Shown here piece after piece: positions 24,982-34,069 of a DNA stretch of 64,000 bases. The notes below the pieces were generated by a model. That model was not told the origin of the DNA. It saw only the letters and a program-made list of their open reading frames with translations, and made no database searches. Both the position numbers and the translations under genes were made by a program. Source of the DNA: Brevibacterium atlanticum (GTDB lineage: Bacteria > Actinomycetota > Actinomycetes > Actinomycetales > Brevibacteriaceae); NCBI RefSeq assembly GCF_011617245.1, contig NZ_CP050152.1:3400503-3464502 (forward strand), given 5' to 3'. The first letter of the stretch is position 1, and the number at the start of each line of letters is the position of its first letter.

Positions 24982-25842
24982 TCAGCCCTTGACTTCTCCG
25001 GTGGCCTTGAGGATCTCGGTGGCGAGAGCCTGCGGGTCACTGGTGTTCTCGGTGTGCTTGCCGTTGATGAGCACCCACGGGGTGGCCTCGACCTTGTCGT
25101 CGAGGGCGTCCTGGCTCGACTGCTCGACGAACTTCTTGAACGTCTGGTCGGTGACGCAGGACTCCACGGTCTGTTCGGAATCGGCCTTGAGCTTCGCCGA
25201 GGTGTCGATGCCGGCGTCCTTGGCCACCTTGAGCAGCTCTTCATCGGAACGGCCGTCGGTGCCCTCCTCGGGCTGCTGGGCGTAGAGCGCATCGAAGAGA
25301 TCGATGGCCTTGTCCGGCTGGCTGTCGACGACGCAGGCAGCGAGGTTGGCCGAGCGGGTCGAGTACTCGTTGCCGCTGGACATCCGGTCGAGGAACGACA
25401 CGGGCTTGTAATTGATGACGACCGATCCCTCGTTGGCGAGCTTCTTGAGCATGCCGGAGTTCGACTCTTCGAAGGCCTTGCAACCCGGGCACTGGAAGTC
25501 GAGGTAGACGGTGACAGTGGCAGCGCTGTCCTTCGCCCCGGCCTCGGTCGGGGCCGGGAGGTCGGACTGCTCGCCTTCGGGCATCTTCTGCGGCTGGACC
25601 AGGGTGTTGTCCTTGGACACGGTGATGCCGTTCGAGACGTAGTTCGTGGGGTTCACCGCCGGCTTGTTCTGCTGGAAGATGAGCACGGCGACCACGGCCA
25701 CGACGGCGACGATGACGACAACGATGCCGACGTACAGAATCGTCTTGGCGGTCTTCTCCTTCTTCGCCTGATTCGCTGCGATCTGGCGGGCGTTCTCACG
25801 CGCCTGCTTGCGCTTATCGTCTCCGGAGCTGTTCTTCGCCAT
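24982..25842 (-). CDS. membrane-anchored DsbA/thioredoxin-like protein
   Basis: 286 residues: a basic cytoplasmic N-terminus (1-33), one transmembrane helix (about 34-56), then an exported DsbA-type domain with the active site CPGC in FQCPGCKAF (about 118-126). PWVLING near the end is the cis-Pro loop (normally TPxxxxNG). Two further cysteines (CVVDS and ESCVTD) may form a structural disulfide. It probably forms or isomerises disulfides in exported proteins, as in actinobacterial DsbA-like proteins. It stands alone, with its own terminator. Confidence 0.9.
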   Translation of the reverse strand: MAKNSSGDDKRKQARENARQIAANQAKKEKTAKTILYVGIVVVIVAVVAVVAVLIFQQNKPAVNPTNYVSNGITVSKDNTLVQPQKMPEGEQSDLPAPTEAGAKDSAATVTVYLDFQCPGCKAFEESNSGMLKKLANEGSVVINYKPVSFLDRMSSGNEYSTRSANLAACVVDSQPDKAIDLFDALYAQQPEEGTDGRSDEELLKVAKDAGIDTSAKLKADSEQTVESCVTDQTFKKFVEQSSQDALDDKVEATPWVLINGKHTENTSDPQALATEILKATGEVKG

Positions 25843-26064
25843 TGTTCCTCACGTTGGATCGTCTGACATCGGTACGGCCTGCGGCCCGACGGGTACGGGG
25901 CGGCTGTGGCGACCCGACGGCACCACTGTACCGAAACTGGCTCCGCACCGACTCCCAGTAATATTCAAGGTTCAACTAGAGAGCGGCGCAGCCCGTCCCC
26001 TGTTCACGACGATCATGGCAGAGCGTCCCTCGCCCCAGGTGCCTCCGGCAGACCACACCGCTGA
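25843..26064. other. intergenic region between the Ser/Thr kinase and the DsbA-like gene
   Basis: 222 bp containing the promoter of the leftward DsbA-like gene and the 3' flank of the kinase. CCCAGTAAT occurs here (near 25954) and again upstream of metP; I see no gene or clear terminator. Confidence 0.4.
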
Positions 26065-28248
26065 CTACACCGGTCCCGGCAGGTAGTCGAATGGGTTGAA
26101 CGGCAGCGGCCACCAGGACATGGCCGCACCCGACTGGATGACCATGACTGCGAGCACGACGAGCAGCGTCGTCACCGCCAATGCGATGAGCCGCCCGAGG
26201 TGGTTCCGCGTCGCTCCTGAGACGACCACCCTCGAGCCGTAGCGCAGGCTGGATGCTCCGGGACCGACCCACAGCACGAGCGAACCGGCTGCTCCCGCGG
26301 CCCACACCGACCACTGTTCGGAGGCACCGCTGGGCACGATGCCGGCAATGTCGAGGCGCGTGAGGACGAGCATGGCGATGGCCGCGATCGCCGGCAGGAT
26401 GAACGAGGCGATCGAGGTCAGGACCGAAGCCAGCACTGCTCCCGGCGCCGAGGCGAGCGCCCGCCCGAATCCGCCCGATTCCAGTCCGCGGTCGAACCTG
26501 TACCGTTGGACCTTCCGCTCCAGACGTGTGCCCGTGCGCGCGAGAACCGACCAGATCAGTGCGACGAGGCAGATGGCCAGCGGACCCAGCGGCATCACGG
26601 CCACGGCGAGGACGATGAGACCGAAGACGACCCATCCGCCGCTGCGCACCCGCCGATAGGTCGTCGGGGTCCACGGATAACCGGATTGCCCGGGTTGCCT
26701 GCCCGGCTGCATGGCCTGCCCGCCGGGCTGCATGGCCTGCCCGCCCGATCCGCCGGGCTGGGCGATCTGCCCGCCGGGTCCACCCGGCTGCATGATCTGA
26801 CTGCCGGGACCGTGACTGCCGGAACCGGGACCACCCTGGCCGGACCACGCCCCCTGCCCGTTGCCCGGCTGGACGAATCCTGCCCGGCCGAGGTCGGCGC
26901 CGGCCATCGGAGATCCCGGTGCGGCCTGGATGCTGCCGTTCGGGTTGCCGACCGGCGGCGCCGTGCCCTGCTGCGTGGGGTTGGGCCTCTGTCCGGGTCC
27001 GCGCACCGAACCGCCGAGGTGGCCGGAACCGGCATGATTGGTCGGACGGCTGGCGCCCGGGTACTGCGGCTGGCTGCCGGCACCCGGACTGCCGGTACCT
27101 GGGCCGCCGGTACCCGCGCCTCCGTTCGCGGCCCCTGGATAGCCCGAGGCTGAATAACCCGAGCCCGGATAGGCAGAACCCGGGTAGCCCGAGCCCGCGT
27201 TCGCTCCGCTCCGACCGTCGGCCGCGCCATATCCGTTCGCACCGTACCCGGACGCACCGTACTCAGCCGCACCGTACCCAGCCGCACCACCAGCCGCTCC
27301 CCCGGCGAGCGCCCCACCGGCGGCACCGAGTGCACCAGCACCGCCACCGACCCCGGCACCACCGTCATCGACGGCGGGCATGACCGCGGTTCCGCTCGGG
27401 GAACGGCTGACTCCCCGGCCGGAACCGCCGCTGGGTCCGGAGCCGAGCTGCGGCATCCGACCGGATTCGATGTCGACGAGAGCGTCGAGGATCATCTGCC
27501 CCGAGGGGCGACGTTCGGGCTTCGGGTCGAGGCACGCGGAGATGAGGGGAACGAAGTTCTTCGGCGCTCCGTCGAGGTCGAACTTACCCATGGCCACACG
27601 TCCGAGCACCGCCTCGAGGGGCCCGGTGCCATAGGGGTTGCGGCCGGTCGCGGCGAAGGCCATCGTCGCGGCCCACCCCCACCAATCGGTCTTCTCGCTC
27701 GAGGACTTCCCGTCGGCGATCTCCGGCGACAGGTAGCCCGGTGTGCCCATGACCAGCCCGGTCGCGGTCACCCGCACCTCGTCGGCAACCTGGGCGATGC
27801 CGAAGTCGATGACCATGGGCTCTCCGTCCATGATCATCACGTTCGCAGGTTTGAGGTCGCGGTGGATGACGCCGGCATCGTGGACGGCGTTGAGAGAGTC
27901 GAGCAGCGCGTGCCCGAAGTGGACGAGTTCGTCCTCGGCGAAGGGGCCGTTGTCGCGGACGTCGTCGGACAGCGTCTGCCCGTCGACGAATTCGGTGATG
28001 ATGAACGGCTGTGCGGAGTCGAGCTCCGCGTCGAGCACCTCGGCGATGCGGGGGTGGCGGATGCGCCGCAGGGTCCTCGTCTCTCTGGCCAGGCGTTTGC
28101 GCGCGGTCTCATCGTTGGCGATGTGCGGGTGGAGGACCTTGACGGCGACCGGGTTGTTTCCGCCGTCGACACCGAGGTAGACGACACCCATGCCGCCCGA
28201 GCCGAGCTCCTCGATGAGGCGGTAGCCCCCCAGTTCCTGAACCATCAC
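26065..28248 (-). CDS. Ser/Thr protein kinase with Gly/Pro-rich linker and polytopic membrane domain
   Basis: 727 residues. The N-terminal kinase domain (about 9-270) is complete: GSGGMG (16-21), Lys 37 in VAVKVL, HRDLKPAN, DFGIAQ and GTPGYLSPE. A linker of about 260 residues consists of Gly/Ala/Tyr and Gly/Gln/Pro repeats (GYGANGYGAA, YPGSGY, then QPGG units such as GGQAMQPG). The C-terminal 180 residues have four to five hydrophobic segments. There are no PASTA repeats, so it is not a PknB-type wall sensor. The GTG at 28248 is leaderless, 7 nt after TAGGCT. It diverges from otsA by 62 bp. Targets are unknown. Confidence 0.9.
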   Translation of the reverse strand: MMVQELGGYRLIEELGSGGMGVVYLGVDGGNNPVAVKVLHPHIANDETARKRLARETRTLRRIRHPRIAEVLDAELDSAQPFIITEFVDGQTLSDDVRDNGPFAEDELVHFGHALLDSLNAVHDAGVIHRDLKPANVMIMDGEPMVIDFGIAQVADEVRVTATGLVMGTPGYLSPEIADGKSSSEKTDWWGWAATMAFAATGRNPYGTGPLEAVLGRVAMGKFDLDGAPKNFVPLISACLDPKPERRPSGQMILDALVDIESGRMPQLGSGPSGGSGRGVSRSPSGTAVMPAVDDGGAGVGGGAGALGAAGGALAGGAAGGAAGYGAAEYGASGYGANGYGAADGRSGANAGSGYPGSAYPGSGYSASGYPGAANGGAGTGGPGTGSPGAGSQPQYPGASRPTNHAGSGHLGGSVRGPGQRPNPTQQGTAPPVGNPNGSIQAAPGSPMAGADLGRAGFVQPGNGQGAWSGQGGPGSGSHGPGSQIMQPGGPGGQIAQPGGSGGQAMQPGGQAMQPGRQPGQSGYPWTPTTYRRVRSGGWVVFGLIVLAVAVMPLGPLAICLVALIWSVLARTGTRLERKVQRYRFDRGLESGGFGRALASAPGAVLASVLTSIASFILPAIAAIAMLVLTRLDIAGIVPSGASEQWSVWAAGAAGSLVLWVGPGASSLRYGSRVVVSGATRNHLGRLIALAVTTLLVVLAVMVIQSGAAMSWWPLPFNPFDYLPGPV

Positions 28249-28255
28249 CTGGCCA

Positions 28256-28277
28256 AGCCTAGTCGAGCGGGTACAGT
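28256..28277. promoter_or_regulatory. tightly packed divergent promoters for the Ser/Thr kinase and otsA
   Basis: The kinase -10 TAGGCT (minus, 28256-28261) and the otsA -10 TACAGT (plus, 28272-28277) are only 10 bp apart, so the two -35 regions overlap the opposite -10 and start site. RNA polymerase probably cannot occupy both at once. Confidence 0.5.
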
Positions 28278-28310
28278 TCATTCCAAGGACAGACACAGGA
28301 GGAGGCGCAG

Positions 28311-29900
28311 ATGAGCACCGTCGACTCTGCCGAGCCGAGCACCGAGTTCCCCACCCAAGGCAGCGATTTCGTGGTCGTGGCCAATCGCCTGCCCGTTGAC
28401 CGCGACCCCGATGATCCCAAAGCGCAATGGCGTACTTCACCTGGGGGTTTGGTCACAGCGGTGGCTCCGGTGATGAAGTCCCAAGAGGGTGCGTGGATCG
28501 GGTGGACGGGGGTGCCCGACGAGGAGTTCGAGCCCTTCACGATCGACGGCATGCACCTGACCCCGGTGACCCTGACGAGTGAGGATGTCCTCAGGTATTA
28601 CGAAGGGTTCTCCAACGCCACATTGTGGCCGCTCTATCACGATGTCATCGTTCCCCCCGAGTACCACCGCACCTGGTGGGACGCGTATGTGCGGGTGAAT
28701 GAGCGCTTCGCGAACAAGGTCGCCGAGGTGGCTGCGCAGTCCGCGACCGTGTGGGTCCACGATTATCAGCTCCAGTTGGTTCCGCAGATGGTGCGTCGGC
28801 TGCGCCCTGACCTCGCGATCGGCTTCTTCAACCACATCCCGTTCCCTCCCTATGAGCTCTTCGCCCAGCTGCCCTGGCGCGATGAGATCCTCCGCGGCCT
28901 CCTCGGCGCCGACCTCATCGGATTCCAGCGGCCGGGGGACGCGGCGAACTTCCGGCGCGCTGTCCGCGGGCGTCTGGGGTATTCGACGAAGGGGTCGACG
29001 GTCTCAGTCCCGCCGGGCGACTTCCTTCCTGCCCACCTCGTCCGCGCCGAGTCGTTCCCGATCTCGATCGACACCCCCTACCTCGAGGAGCTCGCTCGCG
29101 ACCCGGAGATCCTCGAGCGGGCGAAGCAGATCCGCGAGGAGGTCGGCAATCCGCGGGTGGTCATGCTCGGCGTCGATCGCATGGACTATACGAAGGGCAT
29201 CCGCCACCGACTCAAAGCGTTCGGGGAGCTCATCGCCGAGGGACGGCTCAACGTCGATGACGTCGTGCTCATTCAGATCGCCACGCCCTCGCGGGAGCGG
29301 CTCGAGCAGTACAAGATCATCCGCCACGACGTCGAACTGGCTGTCGGGCGGATCAACGGCGAACAGGTCGACGTGGGGTCGATCCCCGTCCGCTACCTCC
29401 ATCATTCGTATCCGCGCGATGAGATGACGGCGTTCTTCCTCGCCGCCGATGTCATGCTCGTGACCGCTCTGCGCGATGGCATGAACCTCGTGGCGAAGGA
29501 GTATGTGGCCTGCCGGAGGCGCGATGACGGAGCCCTCGTGCTCTCCGAGTTCACCGGCGCGGCCGAACAGCTCAAGGGCGCGGTGATGGTCAATCCCCAC
29601 GACATCGCCGACCTCAAAGCGGGCATCCTCGAGGCCGTGCAGATGGACGAGAGGACCCGCTCACGTCGGATGAAGCAGATGCGCAAGCGGGTCGCCACGG
29701 ACACCGTGAGCCGGTGGTCGCAGAACTTCCTCGCCGAACTCGAGCACATCAAGCACCATCCCGAGGTCATCGTTCCCGACCGGCCGGTGGTGCAGAAGAA
29801 CCGGACCGCGCCTCCCCCGGATGTGCCGGCCGCGCCCTCCGATCGGGCCGACCGACCCGATGATGCCGAGTGGACAGACGACATCTCCACTGCCCGCTAG
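28311..29900 (+). CDS. otsA: trehalose-6-phosphate synthase
   Basis: GT20 enzyme joining UDP-(or ADP-)glucose and glucose-6-phosphate. The 529 residues include [11 protein letters not shown] (about 19-29), [50 protein letters not shown] and [12 protein letters not shown], all expected for OtsA. The C-terminal 45 residues are Pro-rich and disordered. The ATG at 28311 follows AGGAGGCGCAG, the best ribosome binding site in the region. otsB follows 10 bp after the stop, so the two make and dephosphorylate trehalose-6-phosphate in one operon. Confidence 0.97.
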   Translation: MSTVDSAEPSTEFPTQGSDFVVVANRLPVDRDPDDPKAQWRTSPGGLVTAVAPVMKSQEGAWIGWTGVPDEEFEPFTIDGMHLTPVTLTSEDVLRYYEGFSNATLWPLYHDVIVPPEYHRTWWDAYVRVNERFANKVAEVAAQSATVWVHDYQLQLVPQMVRRLRPDLAIGFFNHIPFPPYELFAQLPWRDEILRGLLGADLIGFQRPGDAANFRRAVRGRLGYSTKGSTVSVPPGDFLPAHLVRAESFPISIDTPYLEELARDPEILERAKQIREEVGNPRVVMLGVDRMDYTKGIRHRLKAFGELIAEGRLNVDDVVLIQIATPSRERLEQYKIIRHDVELAVGRINGEQVDVGSIPVRYLHHSYPRDEMTAFFLAADVMLVTALRDGMNLVAKEYVACRRRDDGALVLSEFTGAAEQLKGAVMVNPHDIADLKAGILEAVQMDERTRSRRMKQMRKRVATDTVSRWSQNFLAELEHIKHHPEVIVPDRPVVQKNRTAPPPDVPAAPSDRADRPDDAEWTDDISTAR

Positions 29901-29910
29901 GAGAAGCTGA

Positions 29911-30858
29911 GTGACATCGAAACCGACCGTGCTCGTCCCTGCCCTGTCCACCCCCGCCGAGGTGGATCTGCGTGATCTCACCATCGCCGATTCCCTGCTG
30001 GTGGCCCTCGACTTCGACGGGGTGCTCGCACCCCTGCAGGACGATCCCGAGACCTCGCGGATGACCGCGGGATCGGAAGCGGCGATCGCGGCCTTGGCCA
30101 GGCTGCCGCGCACCCGGGTGGCACTGGTCTCCGGCCGCGACATCGCGACCCTGCGACAGCTGACCGAGACACCGGAGTCGGTATGGATGATCGGCTCCCA
30201 CGGCGCCGAGGCGGAACTCGGCTCGGACACCGGACGTGACCCTGCCGGCACCGGAGTCTCGCACTCCCCCGAACTCACCGCGGCCGAGCAGGAGAGGCTT
30301 GCGGCCATCGACGCACACATCGAAGCGTTCGAAGACGCTCTTCCGCCGACGGCATCGGAGACTCTGACCGACCTGCTCGTCGAGCGCAAACCCTATTCGC
30401 GGACCGTACACACCCGCGGCTTCGATCCCGAGGTCGCCGCGGCGCTGCACGAGCATGCCACGCAGGTCGCCGAGGAGTTCCCCGACATCCGCGTCATCGA
30501 GGGCCACGACATCACCGAGCTCGCGGTCAAGCAGGCGACGAAGGGCGACGGTGTCAGGCTCCTGGCGCGGGCGGGTGCGCCGACGGCGATGGCCTATCTC
30601 GGCGACGACGTCACCGATGAGGATGCCTTCACCGCCCTGGCCGATCTCTCAGCTGATCAGACTCTCGACTCTGACCAGGCGCCCACATCCAGGCTGAGTG
30701 ACACAACCGGCCGGACTCTCGAAGCCGGCCTGACCGTCAAGGTCGGCACCGCTCCGACTCGGGCGAGGTGGCGGATCACCGGACCCGACGCCGTGGCCGA
30801 TCTCCTCAGCCGACTCGCAGCCGAACGCGCAGACCACCTCGGCGCTGAGCACAGCTGA
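29911..30858 (+). CDS. otsB: trehalose-6-phosphate phosphatase
   Basis: HAD-superfamily phosphatase of 315 residues producing trehalose. Motif I is ALDFDGVLAP (catalytic Asp about 33, 35), motif II VSGRD, and GDDVTDEDAF is the late acidic motif. The segment with DQTLDSDQAPTSRLSD (about 250-265) is a longer-than-usual insert. The GTG at 29911 follows GGAGAAGCTGA. It is co-transcribed with otsA. The two LacI-type regulators downstream point the other way. Confidence 0.95.
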   Translation: MTSKPTVLVPALSTPAEVDLRDLTIADSLLVALDFDGVLAPLQDDPETSRMTAGSEAAIAALARLPRTRVALVSGRDIATLRQLTETPESVWMIGSHGAEAELGSDTGRDPAGTGVSHSPELTAAEQERLAAIDAHIEAFEDALPPTASETLTDLLVERKPYSRTVHTRGFDPEVAAALHEHATQVAEEFPDIRVIEGHDITELAVKQATKGDGVRLLARAGAPTAMAYLGDDVTDEDAFTALADLSADQTLDSDQAPTSRLSDTTGRTLEAGLTVKVGTAPTRARWRITGPDAVADLLSRLAAERADHLGAEHS

Positions 30859-30994
30859 ACCACCTCGGCGGATGCTGCGCGTCCGTTTCCGTCCCTCGCC
30901 CGACGGTCTCGGAGAGGACAGTCACCGGCTGATCCGCGATCACCGGTCGGCCACCTCGGCGAGGGTATTCGCGTTCCTCCGCACCGCCTCGCCT

Positions 30995-32182
30995 TCAGCG
31001 ACGCTGCGGGGGAACCGCGCTGGCGCGCAGCACGAGATCGGGGTTGACGGTGTAGTCGATGTGGACGCGATCGTCGCCGGCGGCGATCATCGTGCGGATC
31101 TCGTCGATCGCGGACTGTGCGACGGTCGACCAGTCGTAGACGACCTGCGACAGCGGGGGTTCTATGACATCGGCATCGGGCACGTCGCCGACCGTGAGCA
31201 CGGACAGGTCGCGGGGCACGTCGAGGCGCAGGCGTTGGGCGGCCTCGAGCAGGCCGAAGGACAGCGACGGGGCGCAGGCGATGACGGCCGTGCAGCGCAG
31301 GTCGATGAGTTCGTCGGCGGCGGCGACGCCGGCCATCGCTCCTCCTGCTGCTTCGACGACGGGAGCCTGGTCGCGGGTGGCGGGGATGTGGAGGATGCCG
31401 GCCATCGACCGGCGGAATCCGGCGATGCGGGCGGGTGCGGCGGAATCGCGGAGCACCGCGAGTCCGATCCGGCGGTGTCCGAGGTGGACGAGGTGGGCCA
31501 CGGCAGTGTCGATGCCACCGGTCGCGTCGAGGTAGATGCGCGAGATCCCGTCGTCGTGGCGGGCATTCGAGATGCGGATGAGCGGCAGCCCGCGGTGGGC
31601 GAGCATCCCGGCGAGCACTCCGGCGGCACCGCCGCCGACGACGATGGCCCCGGACACCTTCGGACCGCCGCGCCCGTCGTCGAGGATCGTCTCGGCGAGG
31701 GTCTCATTGTGCTCCGCGACGGCTTCGATGTGGACGACGGCGATGCGCAGGCCGAACATCCGGTTCGTCAGGATCTCGGCCAACCGCGCATAGGGGTCGA
31801 CATTGCCCGCGGACACCGCGGGTTTGATGAGAGCGATGAGCGGTTCTCCGCCCGCAGGCCCCGAGGTGCGCGACCGCCCGGCGGTCTGCGGTTCGGGGCC
31901 GTGACCGGCCGCGCCGAGGATGGCCAGCGCCTGCTGCACCTTCTGCCTCGACGACGCCGAGACCGAGTCGGGATCGCGCAGGGCACGGGAGGCCGTGGCC
32001 TTCGAGACCCCGGCCGTACCGGCGATCTCGGCGAGACGGACGTGCCGATGCTCGGGCGTGAGCGCGTGGCCGAGGCTGTTCTCATTCGTCCGGCCGGTGT
32101 TCGTCCGGCGGGTGTTCGTCCGGCCGGCGGTCGTACCCGCGTGATCATTGGGCCCTGTGCCCGTACTGCTCTGTCCGTTCAC
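30995..32182 (-). CDS. LacI-family transcriptional regulator with N-terminal extension
   Basis: 395 residues. The helix-turn-helix is VRLAEIAGTAGVSKATASRAL (about 48-68), about 45 residues later than usual, behind a tail with the repeat RTNT encoded by three 15-bp DNA repeats (32084-32128). The sugar-binding domain follows (HLGHRRIGLAVL, VLTVGDVPDAD). The ATG at 32182 is supported because it overlaps the stop of the second LacI gene (ATGA). Effector and targets are unknown; otsAB, the MalK-like gene or itself are candidates. Confidence 0.87.
   Translation of the reverse strand: MNGQSSTGTGPNDHAGTTAGRTNTRRTNTGRTNENSLGHALTPEHRHVRLAEIAGTAGVSKATASRALRDPDSVSASSRQKVQQALAILGAAGHGPEPQTAGRSRTSGPAGGEPLIALIKPAVSAGNVDPYARLAEILTNRMFGLRIAVVHIEAVAEHNETLAETILDDGRGGPKVSGAIVVGGGAAGVLAGMLAHRGLPLIRISNARHDDGISRIYLDATGGIDTAVAHLVHLGHRRIGLAVLRDSAAPARIAGFRRSMAGILHIPATRDQAPVVEAAGGAMAGVAAADELIDLRCTAVIACAPSLSFGLLEAAQRLRLDVPRDLSVLTVGDVPDADVIEPPLSQVVYDWSTVAQSAIDEIRTMIAAGDDRVHIDYTVNPDLVLRASAVPPQRR
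32084..32128. repeat. three 15-bp tandem repeats inside the LacI gene
   Basis: GTTCGTCCGGCCGGT three times with one to two changes per unit. In frame they encode the RTNT-type repeats of the N-terminal tail, so copy number could vary without a frameshift. Confidence 0.75.
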
Positions 32183-33180
32183 TGGCGGGCCGCCGTCGTC
32201 GAGGTGCGGGCGATGAGACGGGGCCGGAACACCGGCGGCACCGTCGGCAGACCCGTCGTCGAGATCCGCAAGGTATTGAGCGTCGCCGCGACCAGCGCGT
32301 TCGACAGCCCCTCGATGTCGAGACCGAGGACCGTGGCCGGAGGACCGGTGAACTTCATCGTCGGGGAGTCCCCGAATCCGACGATCGACATATCGCGCGG
32401 CACCTGCAGGTGCCGATTGCGCAGGCCGTAGAGGGCGCCGTGCAGCTGCAGCGCCGACTGCACGATGACGGCTGTGCAGGTGGCATCCTTGAGCTCGAGG
32501 ATCGCTCGCGAGCCGCCGGAGAACGACTTCGGCACCCGCGCGATCCAGTCCTCGAGGTCGAGACCGAGGTTCCGGGCGGGGTGTTCGGCGAGGAAGCGGC
32601 GGATCAGCTGCACGGCGAGCTCGCCGCTGTCGTTGCAGATCAGACCGATCCGCCGGTGCCCGATCGCACGCAGATGTTCGAACGCGGTGGTCATTCCGCC
32701 GCCGAGATCGAGCCGAGCGGCGATGATGTCCGAGCCGACCGGGTCGGCGGACTGCTCGGCGGACTGGTCTGCGCTGGCGGACTGCTCATCGACGCGGATG
32801 CAGGGGATCTCGGTGTGCAGGCTCGTCAGAGTCGGTGTCACCAGGGCAACGGCCCCGGCGTCGATGGCGACCTGCAGCGGTTCGGGGTCGGTCTCCACCA
32901 GGGGGCGGGTGACGAGCAGATCATGGTCCTGCAGGGACTGGGCCACACGTGTGCACACCTGGACCTGCCAGTATTCGGGATTGCCGGGGGCACTGACGGC
33001 GACGAGCCGCCTCGGCGCATCATGGAGCAGGGTCGAACGCGAATAGCCGAGCTCATTCATCGCTTCGAAGACCTTCGCCCGCGTGGACTCCGCGACGGCC
33101 CCACGACGGCCGAGGACGCGGGAGACCGTGGCCAGGGAGACTCCCGCCCGGGCGGCGACCTCGTCGAGCGTGACCTTCAT
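32179..33180 (-). CDS. LacI-family transcriptional regulator
   Basis: 333 residues with the helix-turn-helix at the very N-terminus (VTLDEVAARAGVSLATVSRVL) and a periplasmic-binding-protein-like effector domain (HLRAIGHRRIGLICND, SIVGFGDSPTMKFTGPPAT). An acidic, Gln/Ser-rich insert occurs about 130-145. The ATG at 33180 is 7 nt after TAGACT, a leaderless start. It precedes and is coupled to the second LacI gene, and diverges from the MalK-like ATPase gene with a 184-bp gap, where its operator would be expected. Confidence 0.9.
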   Translation of the reverse strand: MKVTLDEVAARAGVSLATVSRVLGRRGAVAESTRAKVFEAMNELGYSRSTLLHDAPRRLVAVSAPGNPEYWQVQVCTRVAQSLQDHDLLVTRPLVETDPEPLQVAIDAGAVALVTPTLTSLHTEIPCIRVDEQSASADQSAEQSADPVGSDIIAARLDLGGGMTTAFEHLRAIGHRRIGLICNDSGELAVQLIRRFLAEHPARNLGLDLEDWIARVPKSFSGGSRAILELKDATCTAVIVQSALQLHGALYGLRNRHLQVPRDMSIVGFGDSPTMKFTGPPATVLGLDIEGLSNALVAATLNTLRISTTGLPTVPPVFRPRLIARTSTTAARQ

Positions 33181-33187
33181 GCGTGCC

Positions 33188-33193
33188 AGTCTA
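33188..33193 (-). promoter_or_regulatory. -10 box of the leaderless LacI operon
   Basis: TAGACT on the minus strand, then GGCACGC, then the ATG at 33180. On the opposite strand TAGGAT near 33287 is a possible -10 for the MalK-like gene. Confidence 0.5.
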
Positions 33194-33364
33194 CTTTCGG
33201 CTGTTGTGTGCGTCGGCGCAGAGCCATCGTGCTGAGAATCACTCTACGCTTTGTCGAATAGACTGAGCACCCGACCGGCCCACCACGTAGGATGAGAGTG
33301 ACTGAGCATCCCCGCCAGGTCACCGACGACCAGCTGCTCAACGAGTTACCTAAGAGGAGGACTT

Positions 33365-34066
33365 ATGTCAACGGTGTCGTTGAATGGCCTCAGTCATGTC
33401 TACGAGAACACGACATCCGAGTCCGTTCATCCGTTCAACCTCTTCGTCGACACAGGCGAATTCCTCGTCCTCTACGGCCCGTCAGGGTCCGGGAAATCGA
33501 CGATCCTGCGGATGCTCCACGGACTCGAGAGCCCGAAGACCGGGACCATCCTCATCGATGGCGTCGACATCACCCACACTGCAGTCAACGACCGCGACGT
33601 CACCCTTGCGCTCGAGAGCTACGCCCTCTACCCGCATATGAGCGTGCGCGACAATCTCGGCTTCGCGCTGCGCGTCGACGGGCTGCCGGCCGAGGAGATC
33701 ACCGACCGCGTCGAATCCGTGATGGAGACGATCGGACTCACCGACGTCCTCGATTCCGTACCCGGCGACCTCAGTCAGCTGCAGCGCCAGACCGTCGCGC
33801 TGGCTCGCGCCGTCGTCCGCCGCCCCAAGGTGCTCATCATGGACGAGCCCGTGGTCAACCTCGTGCCCGAACAGCAGGCCGAGACCCTGTCGCTGATCAA
33901 GGAGCTCCAGCAGGAGTTCGAGCTGACCACCATCTATGCGACCTCGAACCTCGAGGATGCGAAGGTCCTCGGGGACCGGATCGCCTTCCTCGACCACGGC
34001 AGGCTCATCGGAGTGGAGAAGCCCGAACTCGCCGAGGCGCTCGTGGCCTCGATCTCGGACCAGTAA
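33365..34066 (+). CDS. degenerate MalK-like ABC ATPase, nucleotide-binding domain only
   Basis: 233 residues related to the sugar-importer ATPases (YALYPHMSV, Walker A GPSGSGKST at about 39-47), but without their C-terminal regulatory domain. Four catalytic elements are changed: Q-loop Gln to Glu (LALESYALYPH), LSGGQ to LSQLQ, D-loop Asp to Val (VVNLV), and the switch His to Ser (IYATSN). Walker B with its Glu (VLIMDEP) is kept. It could bind ATP but should hydrolyse it poorly. No permease or binding protein is nearby. AGAGGAGGACTT precedes the ATG. The DUF4032 gene follows after 3 bp. Confidence 0.88.
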   Translation: MSTVSLNGLSHVYENTTSESVHPFNLFVDTGEFLVLYGPSGSGKSTILRMLHGLESPKTGTILIDGVDITHTAVNDRDVTLALESYALYPHMSVRDNLGFALRVDGLPAEEITDRVESVMETIGLTDVLDSVPGDLSQLQRQTVALARAVVRRPKVLIMDEPVVNLVPEQQAETLSLIKELQQEFELTTIYATSNLEDAKVLGDRIAFLDHGRLIGVEKPELAEALVASISDQ

Positions 34067-34069
34067 CCC

